Below are positions 35,484 to 44,658 of a DNA stretch of 59,443 nucleotides, in pieces. The translations under genes and the position numbers were made by a program. Location: positions 1-59,443 of the forward strand of contig NZ_FUYE01000026.1 of assembly GCF_900167535.1 (NCBI RefSeq), written 5' to 3'. Numbering within the stretch: the stretch's first letter is position 1; each line of letters begins with the position of its first letter. The notes below the pieces were generated by a model. That model searched no databases and was not told the origin of the DNA. It saw only the letters and a program-made list of their open reading frames with translations. The DNA is from Prosthecobacter debontii. Its GTDB lineage: Bacteria > Verrucomicrobiota > Verrucomicrobiia > Verrucomicrobiales > Verrucomicrobiaceae.

Positions 35484-37613
35484 ATGTTCCGAACACGATC
35501 TGAGATCGTGCCCCCAGCTCCTGCCACACGGCCTCTATTCCCAGACTCCGGCTTTAAAGCCAGAGTCGAAGAGTTCTTCGCGCCCGATGGACCTTGGCTC
35601 ATCAAGCAGACCTTCGAAAGACGTGAAGCCGAATGGATGACGGGGATTTTGGGAGGCTACTTTCCTTCTCTCCCCCGCGTCTTGGACTACCGTCGCAACG
35701 AGTGGGGACAGATCAAGACCATGCTGGGAACCTCACCCGGTGAATCTCTCCCTGAGTATTGTCAGAGAGTAGGGCCGCTCCCCGTCAGCATCGCCTGCGT
35801 GCTCATTTGGAGATTGGCAGCGGAATTGGAGGCCCTGGAGTCTTGGATGCCTGAGGCCGCTGAGCGTATCGATCCTCTGATGTGCCAGCTAGGCTTGTGG
35901 CAGCAAGAGTTCCTGCACTTATTTGTTGATCGCTTCGCCCAAGGCACATCGTCCAAGCGCGGAGTGGATCTTCCTTCTCAGTTGCTCAAGCTCTGTGGAT
36001 TCTTGCTGAATGGCAGCATGAACCCGGCAATCGATAACTCCGTCGCTGTCGGGGTGCCGTCTTCTTTGCTGACGCCGCTGCGCCAACTTCAGCACACGGG
36101 GAAATCCCCTCTCACTCTCAAGCAGCTCAAAGGAGTGCTTTTGGTCGCCACGGCAGATGTCACACGCGGCATCCGGGGCACCAACCTGATGTCTCAGCTC
36201 ATTGTGAATCCGCGCTGGTATCCGAAGACAGTCTCGCGGGAAAATCAAGAGCCCCTCTACCGCAAAGATCCGGCGGGCAATCATCTCAGCATGGTGCGGT
36301 TGTCACGGTTCCTTGCGCACCGGAATAAGCTGAACCCCAGCGAAATCACCCTGCTGCTGAGCCAATTGGAAGAAGTGGCCGCGCTTGTTCCCGAGGAAGG
36401 TCTCAGTCTCGACCCTCAGCACATCTTCCTCCAGCTCCCCTCGCAACGCGAGACGGTGAATGACACAAAATTCTTGGATGCGCGTTTGGATAGCTTCCCA
36501 GAGTTCTCCATTGCCCTTCAGTCCTGCTCGGGGTGCCTCACCACCGCTCGCTCCCCTGTCGTCTTCCGGGAGGCCCCCACCCCTGATACGGCTTACGTCG
36601 ATTTACGCGGGAAGCTGGATGATCAGCTAGGCCGTCTTTCCCAAACACTCCAGGATGGGACCTTTAGTTTGTCAGGATATGACATGGGAAGTGCTTCAGA
36701 GAAAGCATTGCCTGGGCTCTTTTCATGCTACCTGGGGGTGCCGCCCCCAGACAAAAAAGCTCTGAAATCTCTCAAGAGCGCTGTCGGCCAGACGCTCTCC
36801 TCGACACCGACTTCAACACCCCTCCCTCAACTCGATCTCCCATTCCCCGCCTTCAACTCCCAGCCGAAGGCGAATCTACCCCACGAACCTATGAAGATGA
36901 TCCTAATCACCGCAGGCAGCGGCGGCACCGGCAAAAGCACTGTAGCGCGCTTGATCTATGAGCTCGCCAACTTTGAAAACCGTGATGACGTCGCCATGTT
37001 TGACTGTGATGCACTCGGCAATCGTGACTTTCAGAAGATCTCCCCCGAGAAGATCGAGTCCATGCCGATTGATAACGTGGATACCATGCGCCGTCTGGTA
37101 GAAACTGCCATGGAGCGTAAGCTCGTGCTCGCAGACTTGCCCGCAAGCTGCCAGGACGTCCTGGCTCGTGACTTGAATCCTGACATCATCCAAAGCTTGC
37201 GTGCGGATGAAGGCCTTCATTGGCTACCGATCCATCTGCTCACCGCCAAGGCCGCCGCCGTGCCTGCGATCAATCAATGGCGCACGGCCGTGTTTGGAGA
37301 ATGCCCCTCCGTCATCGTCGTCAGCATGAAAGACGGCCCTGTGACCTCGGACATGCTGGAAGAGATTGCCCGGCCTCAAGACATCATCCTGCGCATGCCC
37401 GTGCTCGACCAAAGCCTTGCCTCCGCCTTGGATGCCTCCAGCAGCAGTTGGGCAGACATCCTGGATGGCAAAGCTGGTGATGCGCATCGCATGTTCAGCA
37501 ATCCCCTGGTCAAACGCCAGCTACGCTTCAAGCGCAAAGAGTGCGAAGATGCCCTCTTTCCGCTCCTGCGCTTGATCGTGAATAATCAGCAGCAGTCCAC
37601 CCCGGACGAGTGA
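35484..37613 (+). CDS. Large P-loop protein with unknown N-terminal region
   Basis: A 709-residue protein. The C-terminal part (about 470-705) is a SIMIBI/ParA-like NTPase: Walker A 'AGSGGTGKST' (477-486) and 'VAMFDCDALGN' after the next strand. The N-terminal 460 residues are not recognised. Segments such as 'PVSIACVLIWRLAAELEALES' and 'LSLDPQHIFLQLP' faintly recall the helix E and catalytic-loop area of a degenerate protein kinase fold, but the catalytic residues are absent. An internal ATG at 36891 could express the NTPase alone. No partner genes are visible. Confidence 0.7.
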   Translation: MFRTRSEIVPPAPATRPLFPDSGFKARVEEFFAPDGPWLIKQTFERREAEWMTGILGGYFPSLPRVLDYRRNEWGQIKTMLGTSPGESLPEYCQRVGPLPVSIACVLIWRLAAELEALESWMPEAAERIDPLMCQLGLWQQEFLHLFVDRFAQGTSSKRGVDLPSQLLKLCGFLLNGSMNPAIDNSVAVGVPSSLLTPLRQLQHTGKSPLTLKQLKGVLLVATADVTRGIRGTNLMSQLIVNPRWYPKTVSRENQEPLYRKDPAGNHLSMVRLSRFLAHRNKLNPSEITLLLSQLEEVAALVPEEGLSLDPQHIFLQLPSQRETVNDTKFLDARLDSFPEFSIALQSCSGCLTTARSPVVFREAPTPDTAYVDLRGKLDDQLGRLSQTLQDGTFSLSGYDMGSASEKALPGLFSCYLGVPPPDKKALKSLKSAVGQTLSSTPTSTPLPQLDLPFPAFNSQPKANLPHEPMKMILITAGSGGTGKSTVARLIYELANFENRDDVAMFDCDALGNRDFQKISPEKIESMPIDNVDTMRRLVETAMERKLVLADLPASCQDVLARDLNPDIIQSLRADEGLHWLPIHLLTAKAAAVPAINQWRTAVFGECPSVIVVSMKDGPVTSDMLEEIARPQDIILRMPVLDQSLASALDASSSSWADILDGKAGDAHRMFSNPLVKRQLRFKRKECEDALFPLLRLIVNNQQQSTPDE

Positions 37614-37623
37614 AGCCGCCGCT

Positions 37624-37648
37624 AAGCTGGGGAATTACCCCAGCTTTT
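37624..37648 (+). terminator. Terminator in the convergent junction
   Basis: AAGCTGGGG (37624-37632) pairs with CCCCAGCTT (37638-37646), followed by TTC. It ends the P-loop gene 10 bp past its stop and overlaps the stop codon of the convergent M3 peptidase gene. Confidence 0.65.
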
Positions 37649-39437
37649 CATAGGCGGTCAGCGTGGGTTCCATCGCCTTTAAAGCCACCGCCCAAAAGTC
37701 TGGGCTGGTGAGGTCGGCACCCAAGGTTTCACGCGCCACCTCTTCGCAGGTGGCCCTTCCAGTCGCGGCCAGAAACGCCTCATATCGGGGTAAGAACGAG
37801 GGACCTTCCGCCTTGAACTGAGCAAACAAGGCCTGGCTCAGCAAATAGCCAAAGACATACGGGAAGTTATAGAAAGACACGCCCGTGATGAAGAAGTGCA
37901 TTTTTGAGGCCCAAAACATCGGGTCCTTGCCATCTGTCAGCAGGGTATCACCATACAGTTTATCCTGCGCTGCGTTCATCAGTTCACACAAACGGGAAAC
38001 TGACACCTCACCCGCAGCACGCTCCGTGTAAAAGGCCTTCTCAAACTCATATCGCATGGGGATATTGATCAGGTAGGCATGGGCGCGCAGCATCTCTTGA
38101 TCCAACAGATAGGCCTTGGTTTCTGGTGTCAGCTCAGGATCACTCATCAACCCGCTGAGCAAGATCATCTCACCGAAGTTGGACGCCGTCTCAGCCAAGG
38201 TCATCGGATAATTAGCGGCAAACGAACGCGCTGGGCGCAGCACGCAGGAGTGCCAGGCATGACCGGCCTCATGAGCCAGGGTGACCATATCATGCACGGT
38301 ACCGTGCCAGGTCATGTAGATGCGCTCTTCATGCTTCAGCAAGGATCCGGTGCAGAAGGCCCCTGGCCGCTTTCCAGGTCGTGGCTGAGCCTCGACCCAA
38401 CGCTGTTTCAGCAAGCTGGTAAAGTAATCTCCAAGCTTCGGATAGGCAGCGCTGAAAGCACGCTCCACGGTGCTGCAGGCTTCGTCCCAGGTCAGCGATT
38501 TTTCATCCGGTGCTGCGACTTGGGGAGCTTCCAGATCGAAATAATGTAAAGCCGGTGTGCCCTGTAAGCGCGCCGCCGCACGGATGGCACGACGTGGCAT
38601 TTCGATATTTGTATGAATGGCCTCCAACATGGCCTCCAGCGAAGCGCGGCTCATGGCACCATCGAATAAGGGGGTATCGAGGAAATGGGGAATCTGCCGA
38701 CGCCCATACAAAGTGAGGCGTGTGCCTGCGATCCCATTGAGCCCTGCCGCCAGTGTATCCGCATGGTCTAACCAAGGTTTCTGTCCGGCATGGAAAGCCG
38801 CTTCACGCAGACGGCGATCCGGGTCTGACATCAAGGCCCGGCGGCGTGCCATCGGCACGGACTCGGTGTGACCATCGGGGAAAGTCATGTCGAAGGTCAT
38901 CTTCCCGGTGAGGGTATCATACAGACGCCCCCAGGCGTGCAGACCATTCACATTCAGATCCGCCGCCAGCGCCTCCAGCTCAGACTTCATTTGCTGCCGT
39001 CCCTGAGTGCGCATGCGCCGCACTGCGTGCTCAGCGCCCTTCAAAGATGGATCAACCAGAAGTTTGTCAAACCCCTCCTCACTCAGCGCCGCTAAAGCGG
39101 ACTGCAAAGAAGAAGTCAGCTTCGAGCACTCTGCTTCCACCGTGGATAGCCAGGCTTCATCCCCCTTCACCGCTTCATTGCCGGCATCATCGGCGGAGAG
39201 ACAACCGAGATAAGCGGAGAGATGCCAGAGACGATCACCCAGCGACTCAAAAGCAACGAGCGTCTCGGCAATTGCCTGGACATCTTCACCCAAGGTCGTG
39301 GCGTGGGCTTTCATGGTCTCCACATCGCGGACAAGCTCACTTTTGAAAGCGTGATAATCCTCCGCACCAAAGGCTGTGAACCAGGATTCGAGAGACCAAC
39401 GGTCGGGTGTCTGAGGAGGCGTCGTCGCAACAGTCAT
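37635..39437 (-). CDS. M3-family oligoendopeptidase (PepF-like)
   Basis: A 600-residue zinc metallopeptidase from the ATG at 39437 (MTVATTPPQTPDRWS...). The frame is open to 39578, but that would overlap the Cys-rich CWC gene. The zinc motif is HEAGH in 'VTLAHEAGHAWHS'. Context such as 'PGKRPGAFCTGSLLKHEERIYMTWHGT' and 'TLAETASNFGEMIL' is that of PepF/M3B oligoendopeptidases. It is cytoplasmic and degrades short peptides. Confidence 0.9.
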   Translation of the reverse strand: MTVATTPPQTPDRWSLESWFTAFGAEDYHAFKSELVRDVETMKAHATTLGEDVQAIAETLVAFESLGDRLWHLSAYLGCLSADDAGNEAVKGDEAWLSTVEAECSKLTSSLQSALAALSEEGFDKLLVDPSLKGAEHAVRRMRTQGRQQMKSELEALAADLNVNGLHAWGRLYDTLTGKMTFDMTFPDGHTESVPMARRRALMSDPDRRLREAAFHAGQKPWLDHADTLAAGLNGIAGTRLTLYGRRQIPHFLDTPLFDGAMSRASLEAMLEAIHTNIEMPRRAIRAAARLQGTPALHYFDLEAPQVAAPDEKSLTWDEACSTVERAFSAAYPKLGDYFTSLLKQRWVEAQPRPGKRPGAFCTGSLLKHEERIYMTWHGTVHDMVTLAHEAGHAWHSCVLRPARSFAANYPMTLAETASNFGEMILLSGLMSDPELTPETKAYLLDQEMLRAHAYLINIPMRYEFEKAFYTERAAGEVSVSRLCELMNAAQDKLYGDTLLTDGKDPMFWASKMHFFITGVSFYNFPYVFGYLLSQALFAQFKAEGPSFLPRYEAFLAATGRATCEEVARETLGADLTSPDFWAVALKAMEPTLTAYEKLG

Positions 39438-39490
39438 AGTGTAAGCAAGGTTTATCGTGTTTTTCTTCGAACGGCAAACCCGATGAGAAC

Positions 39491-39709
39491 TCAGGTCAAA
39501 ACCTGACGGGCTTCTTCTCTCAGTCGCATCAGACAGGCGATGCAGACGCATTCCCCGCCCGTTTGCCAAGAAATCCACTCGGCTTCATCTCGAGTGACAT
39601 TCGCCTGAACACAGGGGCAAGCAGCAGGCCGATTGCAGAAGCAGGTGAAACTCGCCTCACACATCGGGCAGGTGAGGATGTCGTGCTTATCTGACAGTAA
39701 CGTGGGCAT
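39491..39709 (-). CDS. Cysteine-rich CWC-family small protein
   Basis: A 72-residue protein from the ATG at 39709 (MPTLLSDKHDIL...). It has many Cys: 'TCPMCEASFTCFCN', 'ACPCVQ' and 'CVCIACLMRLREEA', the pattern of the cysteine-rich CWC family. Probably binds zinc; role unknown. It sits 50 bp upstream of the M3 peptidase in the same direction. The frame continues to 39754, which would overlap the divergent gene's promoter region. Confidence 0.65.
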   Translation of the reverse strand: MPTLLSDKHDILTCPMCEASFTCFCNRPAACPCVQANVTRDEAEWISWQTGGECVCIACLMRLREEARQVLT

Positions 39710-39759
39710 GAGAACAGACGACCTTGTCAGAACCGCATTTGGGCTTTTATTCAAGCCTC

Positions 39760-40425
39760 ATGCTGTCTTTCTACCCGATTGTCTGTCAAGTGACGGAAGA
39801 TCCACGCAGCCCATGGGTGCTGCCAGGCGCCGTCATTTTCGTTTGGGTAATCGCTCGGTGGTTTTTCGCCCGGAAGAGCCTGCCGCTCGCTGCCCCTGAG
39901 AAGCCTGCGGAAAAAGTTTGCGTTGCCAAAGAAAACGCAGATGCCTCGCCAAGAGAACCCACAACGAGCCCTCTCGTCGCACCCCAAACCATCCCCGGCA
40001 CAGACCTTGTCTATCTTGTCTTTTCCCAGCCTCCCATGGCCCGTTATGCCATGGCCAGCTCGTGCTACACACGGAAGTTGGAGCCGACTTTGACCGCCGC
40101 GCTCTCCCAATGCGGTCCTGAGGTATTCATGATCCTCGCGGCCAATGACAGCACCGTTTTCATCCAAAACCGCGAGTATGCGGGGCAACTACCCCGCCAA
40201 TCTCTCAAGGCAATCCGCCTTCATCCCATCCTCCCAGCCAAGGGAGGCGGCATGGTATCGCTCTACTTTGAGCATGAAGAAGAGGGTCAATCCACCATCC
40301 AGGAATTCATGGCTTGCCCCGTTTACAGCCCTGAACTCCAGCAGTGGTGCCTGCGCAGGGCGGAGGAGGTGGGCGCCATGTTGCACCTCCCCGTGAAAGT
40401 CGCGCCTTCCAGTCACGATTGCTGA
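39760..40425 (+). CDS. Hypothetical membrane-anchored protein
   Basis: A 221-residue protein from the ATG at 39760. One membrane segment ('VLPGAVIFVWVIARWFFA', about 19-36) is followed by a linker rich in Ala/Pro/Glu and a soluble domain of about 140 residues ('LVYLVFSQPPMARYAMASSCYTRKLEP' onward). No family is recognised. The segment 'LSQCGPEVFMILAANDSTVFIQ' suggests an alpha/beta or PH-like fold. Confidence 0.55.
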   Translation: MLSFYPIVCQVTEDPRSPWVLPGAVIFVWVIARWFFARKSLPLAAPEKPAEKVCVAKENADASPREPTTSPLVAPQTIPGTDLVYLVFSQPPMARYAMASSCYTRKLEPTLTAALSQCGPEVFMILAANDSTVFIQNREYAGQLPRQSLKAIRLHPILPAKGGGMVSLYFEHEEEGQSTIQEFMACPVYSPELQQWCLRRAEEVGAMLHLPVKVAPSSHDC

Positions 40426-40470
40426 TTTCTCCCTTTGAACTCCGGCCATTGATCTTTAATCTGCACGATC

Positions 40471-40842
40471 ATGCTCCAGATCGTATTCAATGACATCAGC
40501 GCAGCGGAACTCTCCCGCCTGCCCACTCAAATCCAGTTTCAAATCCTGGAAGCGCTGAACATTACGCCGGGAGATCTGGAGGAGAAGGTTCTGGCCAGCC
40601 GCTTCGGAGTTCTGGAGCGCGGTCCAAAGAAACTCTACCGCTGCCGGGCCGGAGATCACCGCATCTATTTTGCCGTGAATGACGGCGATGTCCGCATCCA
40701 TCGCGTGCTGCATAAGAATACCTTGGCAGACTTCCTCTATCGCAGCAATCTGCCCGGTGGCGGCGAAGATGAGGCACTGAGCCAATCCAAAAACTTTTGG
40801 CAGCTCATCGACGAAGGTGCGAGCACCCTGAAGACGATCTGA
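40471..40842 (+). CDS. RelE/ParE-fold protein
   Basis: A 123-residue protein. 'LEEKVLASRFGVLERGPKKLYRCRAGDHRIYFAVNDGDVRIHRVLHKNT' is the strand-strand pattern of RelE/ParE-like toxins, with the Arg-Ala-Gly-Asp-x-Arg-x-Tyr motif. No antitoxin-sized gene is adjacent on either side, so it may be a solitary, domesticated or host-regulatory member rather than an active toxin-antitoxin pair. Confidence 0.7.
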   Translation: MLQIVFNDISAAELSRLPTQIQFQILEALNITPGDLEEKVLASRFGVLERGPKKLYRCRAGDHRIYFAVNDGDVRIHRVLHKNTLADFLYRSNLPGGGEDEALSQSKNFWQLIDEGASTLKTI

Positions 40843-40898
40843 CGTCTTTCATCGAGGAGGAGTTGACTCCCTCTCCGCTGTCCTCTTTGCTGGTGGGC

Positions 40899-43202
40899 AT
40901 GCGTCATTCACTGCTGCTGCTTTTCCTGCTGCCGATGCTGTGCCTTGCCCAAGGGGCCGGGTTTAAGACGGAGGGCTGGCAAGCTCTGGACGAGGCACTC
41001 GAAAAAGCGGTGGCTCAAAAAACACCCCCTGGGGTGGTGCTGTGGCTGGAGCATCGAGGGAAGTCGGCTCAAAATGTGAGGGGAGACCGATCCCTAGATC
41101 CTGTCCGTGAGGAGATGACGCTCGATACGGTCTTCGACCTCGCCTCGTTAACGAAAGTGATCGCCACAGCCCCGGCCATCATGATCCTTGCCGAGCAGGG
41201 CAAGCTGGACATTGAGGCCCCCGTTCACCATTACCTGCCAGAGTTTTTCGGTGAAGGGCGGGAACTCATCCGCGTGCGCCACTTGCTCACCCATACCTCG
41301 GGATTGAAGCCAGGATTGCCGAAGGAACCCGCTTGGTCAGGCTACAACCAAGGCATCCGGTTGGCACTGGAGGCGATCCCCGAAGCTCCTCCCGACTGCC
41401 AACTCCGCTACAGTGACATCAACTTTATTTTGTTAGGCCATCTGGTGAAGACGCTCAGTGGTGAACCTTTGGAGATCTTCACCCATAAACATCTCTTCGC
41501 TCCGCTCAAGATGTCCTCCACTCGTTTCCTTCCCCCTGCAGACTGGCGGTCGCGTATCGCTCCCACGGAGAGAGACGAAAAAGGGGTGATGCTGCGCGGT
41601 ATCGTGCATGACCCCACAGCCCGGCGCATGGGCGGTGTGGCTGGTCATGCCGGTTTGTTCTCCACGGCAGCCGACTTAGCGCGTTTCTCCCGCATGATTC
41701 TCGGCGGCGGCCAATCAGGGGGGACACGCATCCTCAAAAGCGAAACCCTCCAGCAAATGCAACGCGTGCAGACGGCTGCCACGCTTTACGAAAGACGTGG
41801 GTTAGGGTGGGACATCGAATCCGCTTACAGCCGTCCCCGTGGAGATCTGTTTCCGGTCGGCTCCTTCGGACACACGGGCTTTACTGGCACCAGCGTCTGG
41901 ATCGATCCCTTTTCCCAGAGTTTTGTCGTTTTTCTCAGTTCACGCTTACACCCTCAGGGCGGCGGCAGCGTCCGCGATCTCTATGAAGAAGTGGGGAAAG
42001 CCGCCGCGCGTTGCATCCCCGACTTCGATTTTGCCAATGCACGCGGTGCCTTAACACAGCGCCGATCCGACGAGGTGCCCACGGTTCTCAATGGCATCGA
42101 TGTGCTCGAGCGAGACGGCTTCGCACCGCTGGAGGGCCTCCGAGTCGGTTTGATCACCAATCAAACGGGGATCAATGCCCGGCGTATCGCGACGATTGAC
42201 CTGCTCGCACAGGCTCCCAAGGTAAAACTGCGGGCTTTGTTCAGCCCCGAACACGGAATCCGAGGGGCTTTAGATCAGGCCCAAATCAACGATTCGGTGG
42301 ATCAAAAAACCGGACGTCCCATTCACAGTCTGTATGGGGAACGCCGCGCTCCCACCGCCGAACAACTGACTGACCTGGATGCTTTGGTGTTCGACATCCA
42401 AGACATTGGCTGCCGCTTTTACACCTACATTTCCACCCTGCGCCTCTGCATGGAGGCTGCGGCCAAGCATAACAAAAAATTCTTCATTTTAGATCGAGTC
42501 AACCCGATTGGAGGAGTCGCCGTCGAAGGCCCTGCCGTGTTGGATCAAGAATCCTTTACGGCCACGCATGGCATCCCGCTTCGTCATGGCATGACCGTGG
42601 GCGAACTAGCCCAGATGATCAATGCCGAGCGAGGCATCCATGCGGATCTGCAGGTGATCCGCATGGAGGGGTGGCAACGCCAGTGGCTCTTCGATGAAAC
42701 AGGTCTGCCATGGATCAACCCATCTCCTAACATGCGCACTCTGGAAGCTGCCATGCTGTATCCAGGCATCGGTTTACTGGAATTTTCCCTCAGTGTTGGC
42801 CGTGGCACGGATACCCCTTTCGAGATCCTCGGTGCGCCGTATGTGGATGATCTGCGATTGAGTTATGAACTCAACAAACAAGGCCTACCCGGCATTCGTT
42901 TTCTCCCCATTCGCTTTACGCCCACAGCCAGCATTTTCAAAGACCAACCCTGTGGCGGCGTGCGCCTACAAGTCACCGATCGCCAGGCGATAAAACCGGT
43001 GCAAACTGGCCTTAGCATTGCCACGGTCTTTCAGCAGTTGTATCCCTCTCAGTTTGCTTTGGATAAGGTGAACACGCTGCTGAATCACGCCCCGCTTCTC
43101 AAAGACATTCGCGCAGGTCAAAGCAGACGGGAGATGACCTCTCTCATGCAAGCCGAAACCGCCGCTTTTGAGCAACGCCGATCTCGCTTCCTGCTCTATT
43201 GA
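40899..43202 (+). CDS. Serine beta-lactamase-like - DUF1343 (NamZ-type) fusion, exported
   Basis: A 767-residue protein from the ATG at 40899, which opens a good Sec signal peptide (MRHSLLLLFLLPMLCLAQG). The upstream reading overlaps the RelE-like gene and is rejected. Residues about 25-375 are a class C/penicillin-binding-type serine hydrolase with S83-L-T-K86, Y171-S-D and 'HTGFTG'. From about 395 comes DUF1343: 'GLITNQTGIN', 'LFSPEHGIRG', 'VFDIQDIGCRFYTYISTL', 'WINPSPNMRT', 'VGRGTDTPFEI'. DUF1343 includes the exo-beta-N-acetylmuramidase NamZ. The fusion probably works in periplasmic muropeptide recycling. Confidence 0.9.
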   Translation: MRHSLLLLFLLPMLCLAQGAGFKTEGWQALDEALEKAVAQKTPPGVVLWLEHRGKSAQNVRGDRSLDPVREEMTLDTVFDLASLTKVIATAPAIMILAEQGKLDIEAPVHHYLPEFFGEGRELIRVRHLLTHTSGLKPGLPKEPAWSGYNQGIRLALEAIPEAPPDCQLRYSDINFILLGHLVKTLSGEPLEIFTHKHLFAPLKMSSTRFLPPADWRSRIAPTERDEKGVMLRGIVHDPTARRMGGVAGHAGLFSTAADLARFSRMILGGGQSGGTRILKSETLQQMQRVQTAATLYERRGLGWDIESAYSRPRGDLFPVGSFGHTGFTGTSVWIDPFSQSFVVFLSSRLHPQGGGSVRDLYEEVGKAAARCIPDFDFANARGALTQRRSDEVPTVLNGIDVLERDGFAPLEGLRVGLITNQTGINARRIATIDLLAQAPKVKLRALFSPEHGIRGALDQAQINDSVDQKTGRPIHSLYGERRAPTAEQLTDLDALVFDIQDIGCRFYTYISTLRLCMEAAAKHNKKFFILDRVNPIGGVAVEGPAVLDQESFTATHGIPLRHGMTVGELAQMINAERGIHADLQVIRMEGWQRQWLFDETGLPWINPSPNMRTLEAAMLYPGIGLLEFSLSVGRGTDTPFEILGAPYVDDLRLSYELNKQGLPGIRFLPIRFTPTASIFKDQPCGGVRLQVTDRQAIKPVQTGLSIATVFQQLYPSQFALDKVNTLLNHAPLLKDIRAGQSRREMTSLMQAETAAFEQRRSRFLLY

Positions 43203-43224
43203 CCTTGTCTATCTCTCGACGGTC

Positions 43225-44658
43225 TCAAATCCGCCGAGAGAAGAAAATGCGCGCACTCTCTGCCACTCCATAGGCGCTCTCTTGCTGACTGAGCTCATCC
43301 GTCTGAATGCGCAGGTCTGCGAGCTGTTTGTAAAGCGGCTTACGCTCGGCCAGCAATCGTGTCAGCTTTTGCAGGGGAGGTTCTTCTCCTCGCAGCAGAG
43401 GGCGATCATTGTTCCCCGCCGTGCGCCGGGCCAGCAATTTCACATCCGCTTCCAGCCAAGTGATGAAACCCAGATGCTGAAGCAGGGCGCGATTGCGAGC
43501 CTGGGTGACAATGCCACCTCCAGTAGCAATCACGCAGTGTTTACTGCCCAACAAACTGCGCAGTGCGGCTGATTCACGGAGACGAAATCCAGCCTCGCCC
43601 TCTCGGGCAAAGATTTCAGGAATGGAGCACCCAGCACGCTCGATGATCATATGATCGGTATCCACAAACTGGAATCCAAGCATCTGCGCCACCATGCGTC
43701 CGACGGTGGATTTCCCACTGCCCATAAGACCGATCAAGACAATGTTCTCGGCCCTCGGCAGGGGCACTTGATTCTCTTCGATAACAATCTGTAGGATTGA
43801 AGACAGCAGCTCAGGATCATCATTTAAAGCCGCAAAGTAATCGGGATACCGGGGTGCCCAGCCAGCGGCGCGCAGCTTGGCATTTGAGACATGTTTATGC
43901 GTCCACCCACGCTTACGGTTAGGATCAGGCACCTTCTCAGGTGGCACTGGAAGAGCCACCAACGGAGCCAGCTTTTCCAGACACTCCCGCTGCGTCATGC
44001 GCGCATCATCCACCCCATTGAAGAGTCCCCGGAGGCGACGTGTCACGAGGTGGGCAATCGCCGCGGCCGCATCATCGGCGTGGATTTGATTCAGCAAACG
44101 CCCATCGGGAGCTTCGGGAGTGGTCTCGATGCCACTTTTGCCTTCCAACAAGTTTTTCAGCACAAACGAGCGCCCAGACCCATAAATACCAGCCAGACGG
44201 GCGGCCGCACCGCCATGGTTCAGAGCAAGCAGTTCTGCCGTCAACAGCATGCGTCCGGTCTCTTTGCCAGGATCGGCAGGTGAGGTTTCATCCACTGTGC
44301 TGCCATCGGTTTGGGCATAGACGCTGGTGCTGCTGGTGAAGAACGGGAACGCCTCAGGAAACGCCGCCAGAAGATGCGTCATCCCTTGGACATAAACAGC
44401 CAGATACATCTCCGCCCCCCCACGGCTGGAACTGGCGCAGTGAATGAAGGCCTCTGGCCGCCAAGCCGCCGTGCTCAATGCCATCACAGCGTCTGGGCTC
44501 GTGATGTCACAGGCGAGCACAGGCCACGGCTTCACGGCTGCCAAGCGTTCGGCAGAAGCGGGTGAATGCGTCAAGCCCACCACCTCGTGCCCTGCGGCGT
44601 GCAGCAGATCAGCGGTGCGTTCACCGACAAAACCACATCCCACAACGAGAACTCTCAT
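43225..44658 (-). CDS. NAD-dependent epimerase-like - shikimate kinase fusion
   Basis: A 477-residue two-domain enzyme. Residues 1-280 are an atypical SDR/epimerase: the nucleotide site is 'GCGFVG' (7-12), Ser is in 'FFTSSTSVYA', and the family's YxxxK region is degenerate ('ETGRMLLTAELL'). Residues 305-475 are a complete shikimate kinase: 'GLMGSGKST' (310-318), 'FVDTDHMIIERAG', 'GEAGFRLRESAAL', 'ATGGGIV' and 'RPLL'. It probably supplies AroK activity for aromatic amino acids. The start overlaps the stop of the amidase gene by four bases, so the pair is coupled. Confidence 0.9.
   Translation of the reverse strand: MRVLVVGCGFVGERTADLLHAAGHEVVGLTHSPASAERLAAVKPWPVLACDITSPDAVMALSTAAWRPEAFIHCASSSRGGAEMYLAVYVQGMTHLLAAFPEAFPFFTSSTSVYAQTDGSTVDETSPADPGKETGRMLLTAELLALNHGGAAARLAGIYGSGRSFVLKNLLEGKSGIETTPEAPDGRLLNQIHADDAAAAIAHLVTRRLRGLFNGVDDARMTQRECLEKLAPLVALPVPPEKVPDPNRKRGWTHKHVSNAKLRAAGWAPRYPDYFAALNDDPELLSSILQIVIEENQVPLPRAENIVLIGLMGSGKSTVGRMVAQMLGFQFVDTDHMIIERAGCSIPEIFAREGEAGFRLRESAALRSLLGSKHCVIATGGGIVTQARNRALLQHLGFITWLEADVKLLARRTAGNNDRPLLRGEEPPLQKLTRLLAERKPLYKQLADLRIQTDELSQQESAYGVAESARIFFSRRI

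Noticed and set aside
40471..40842. A toxin-antitoxin pair at the RelE-like gene
   Set aside because: No antitoxin-sized gene overlaps or adjoins it; the neighbours are a membrane protein and a large exported hydrolase.
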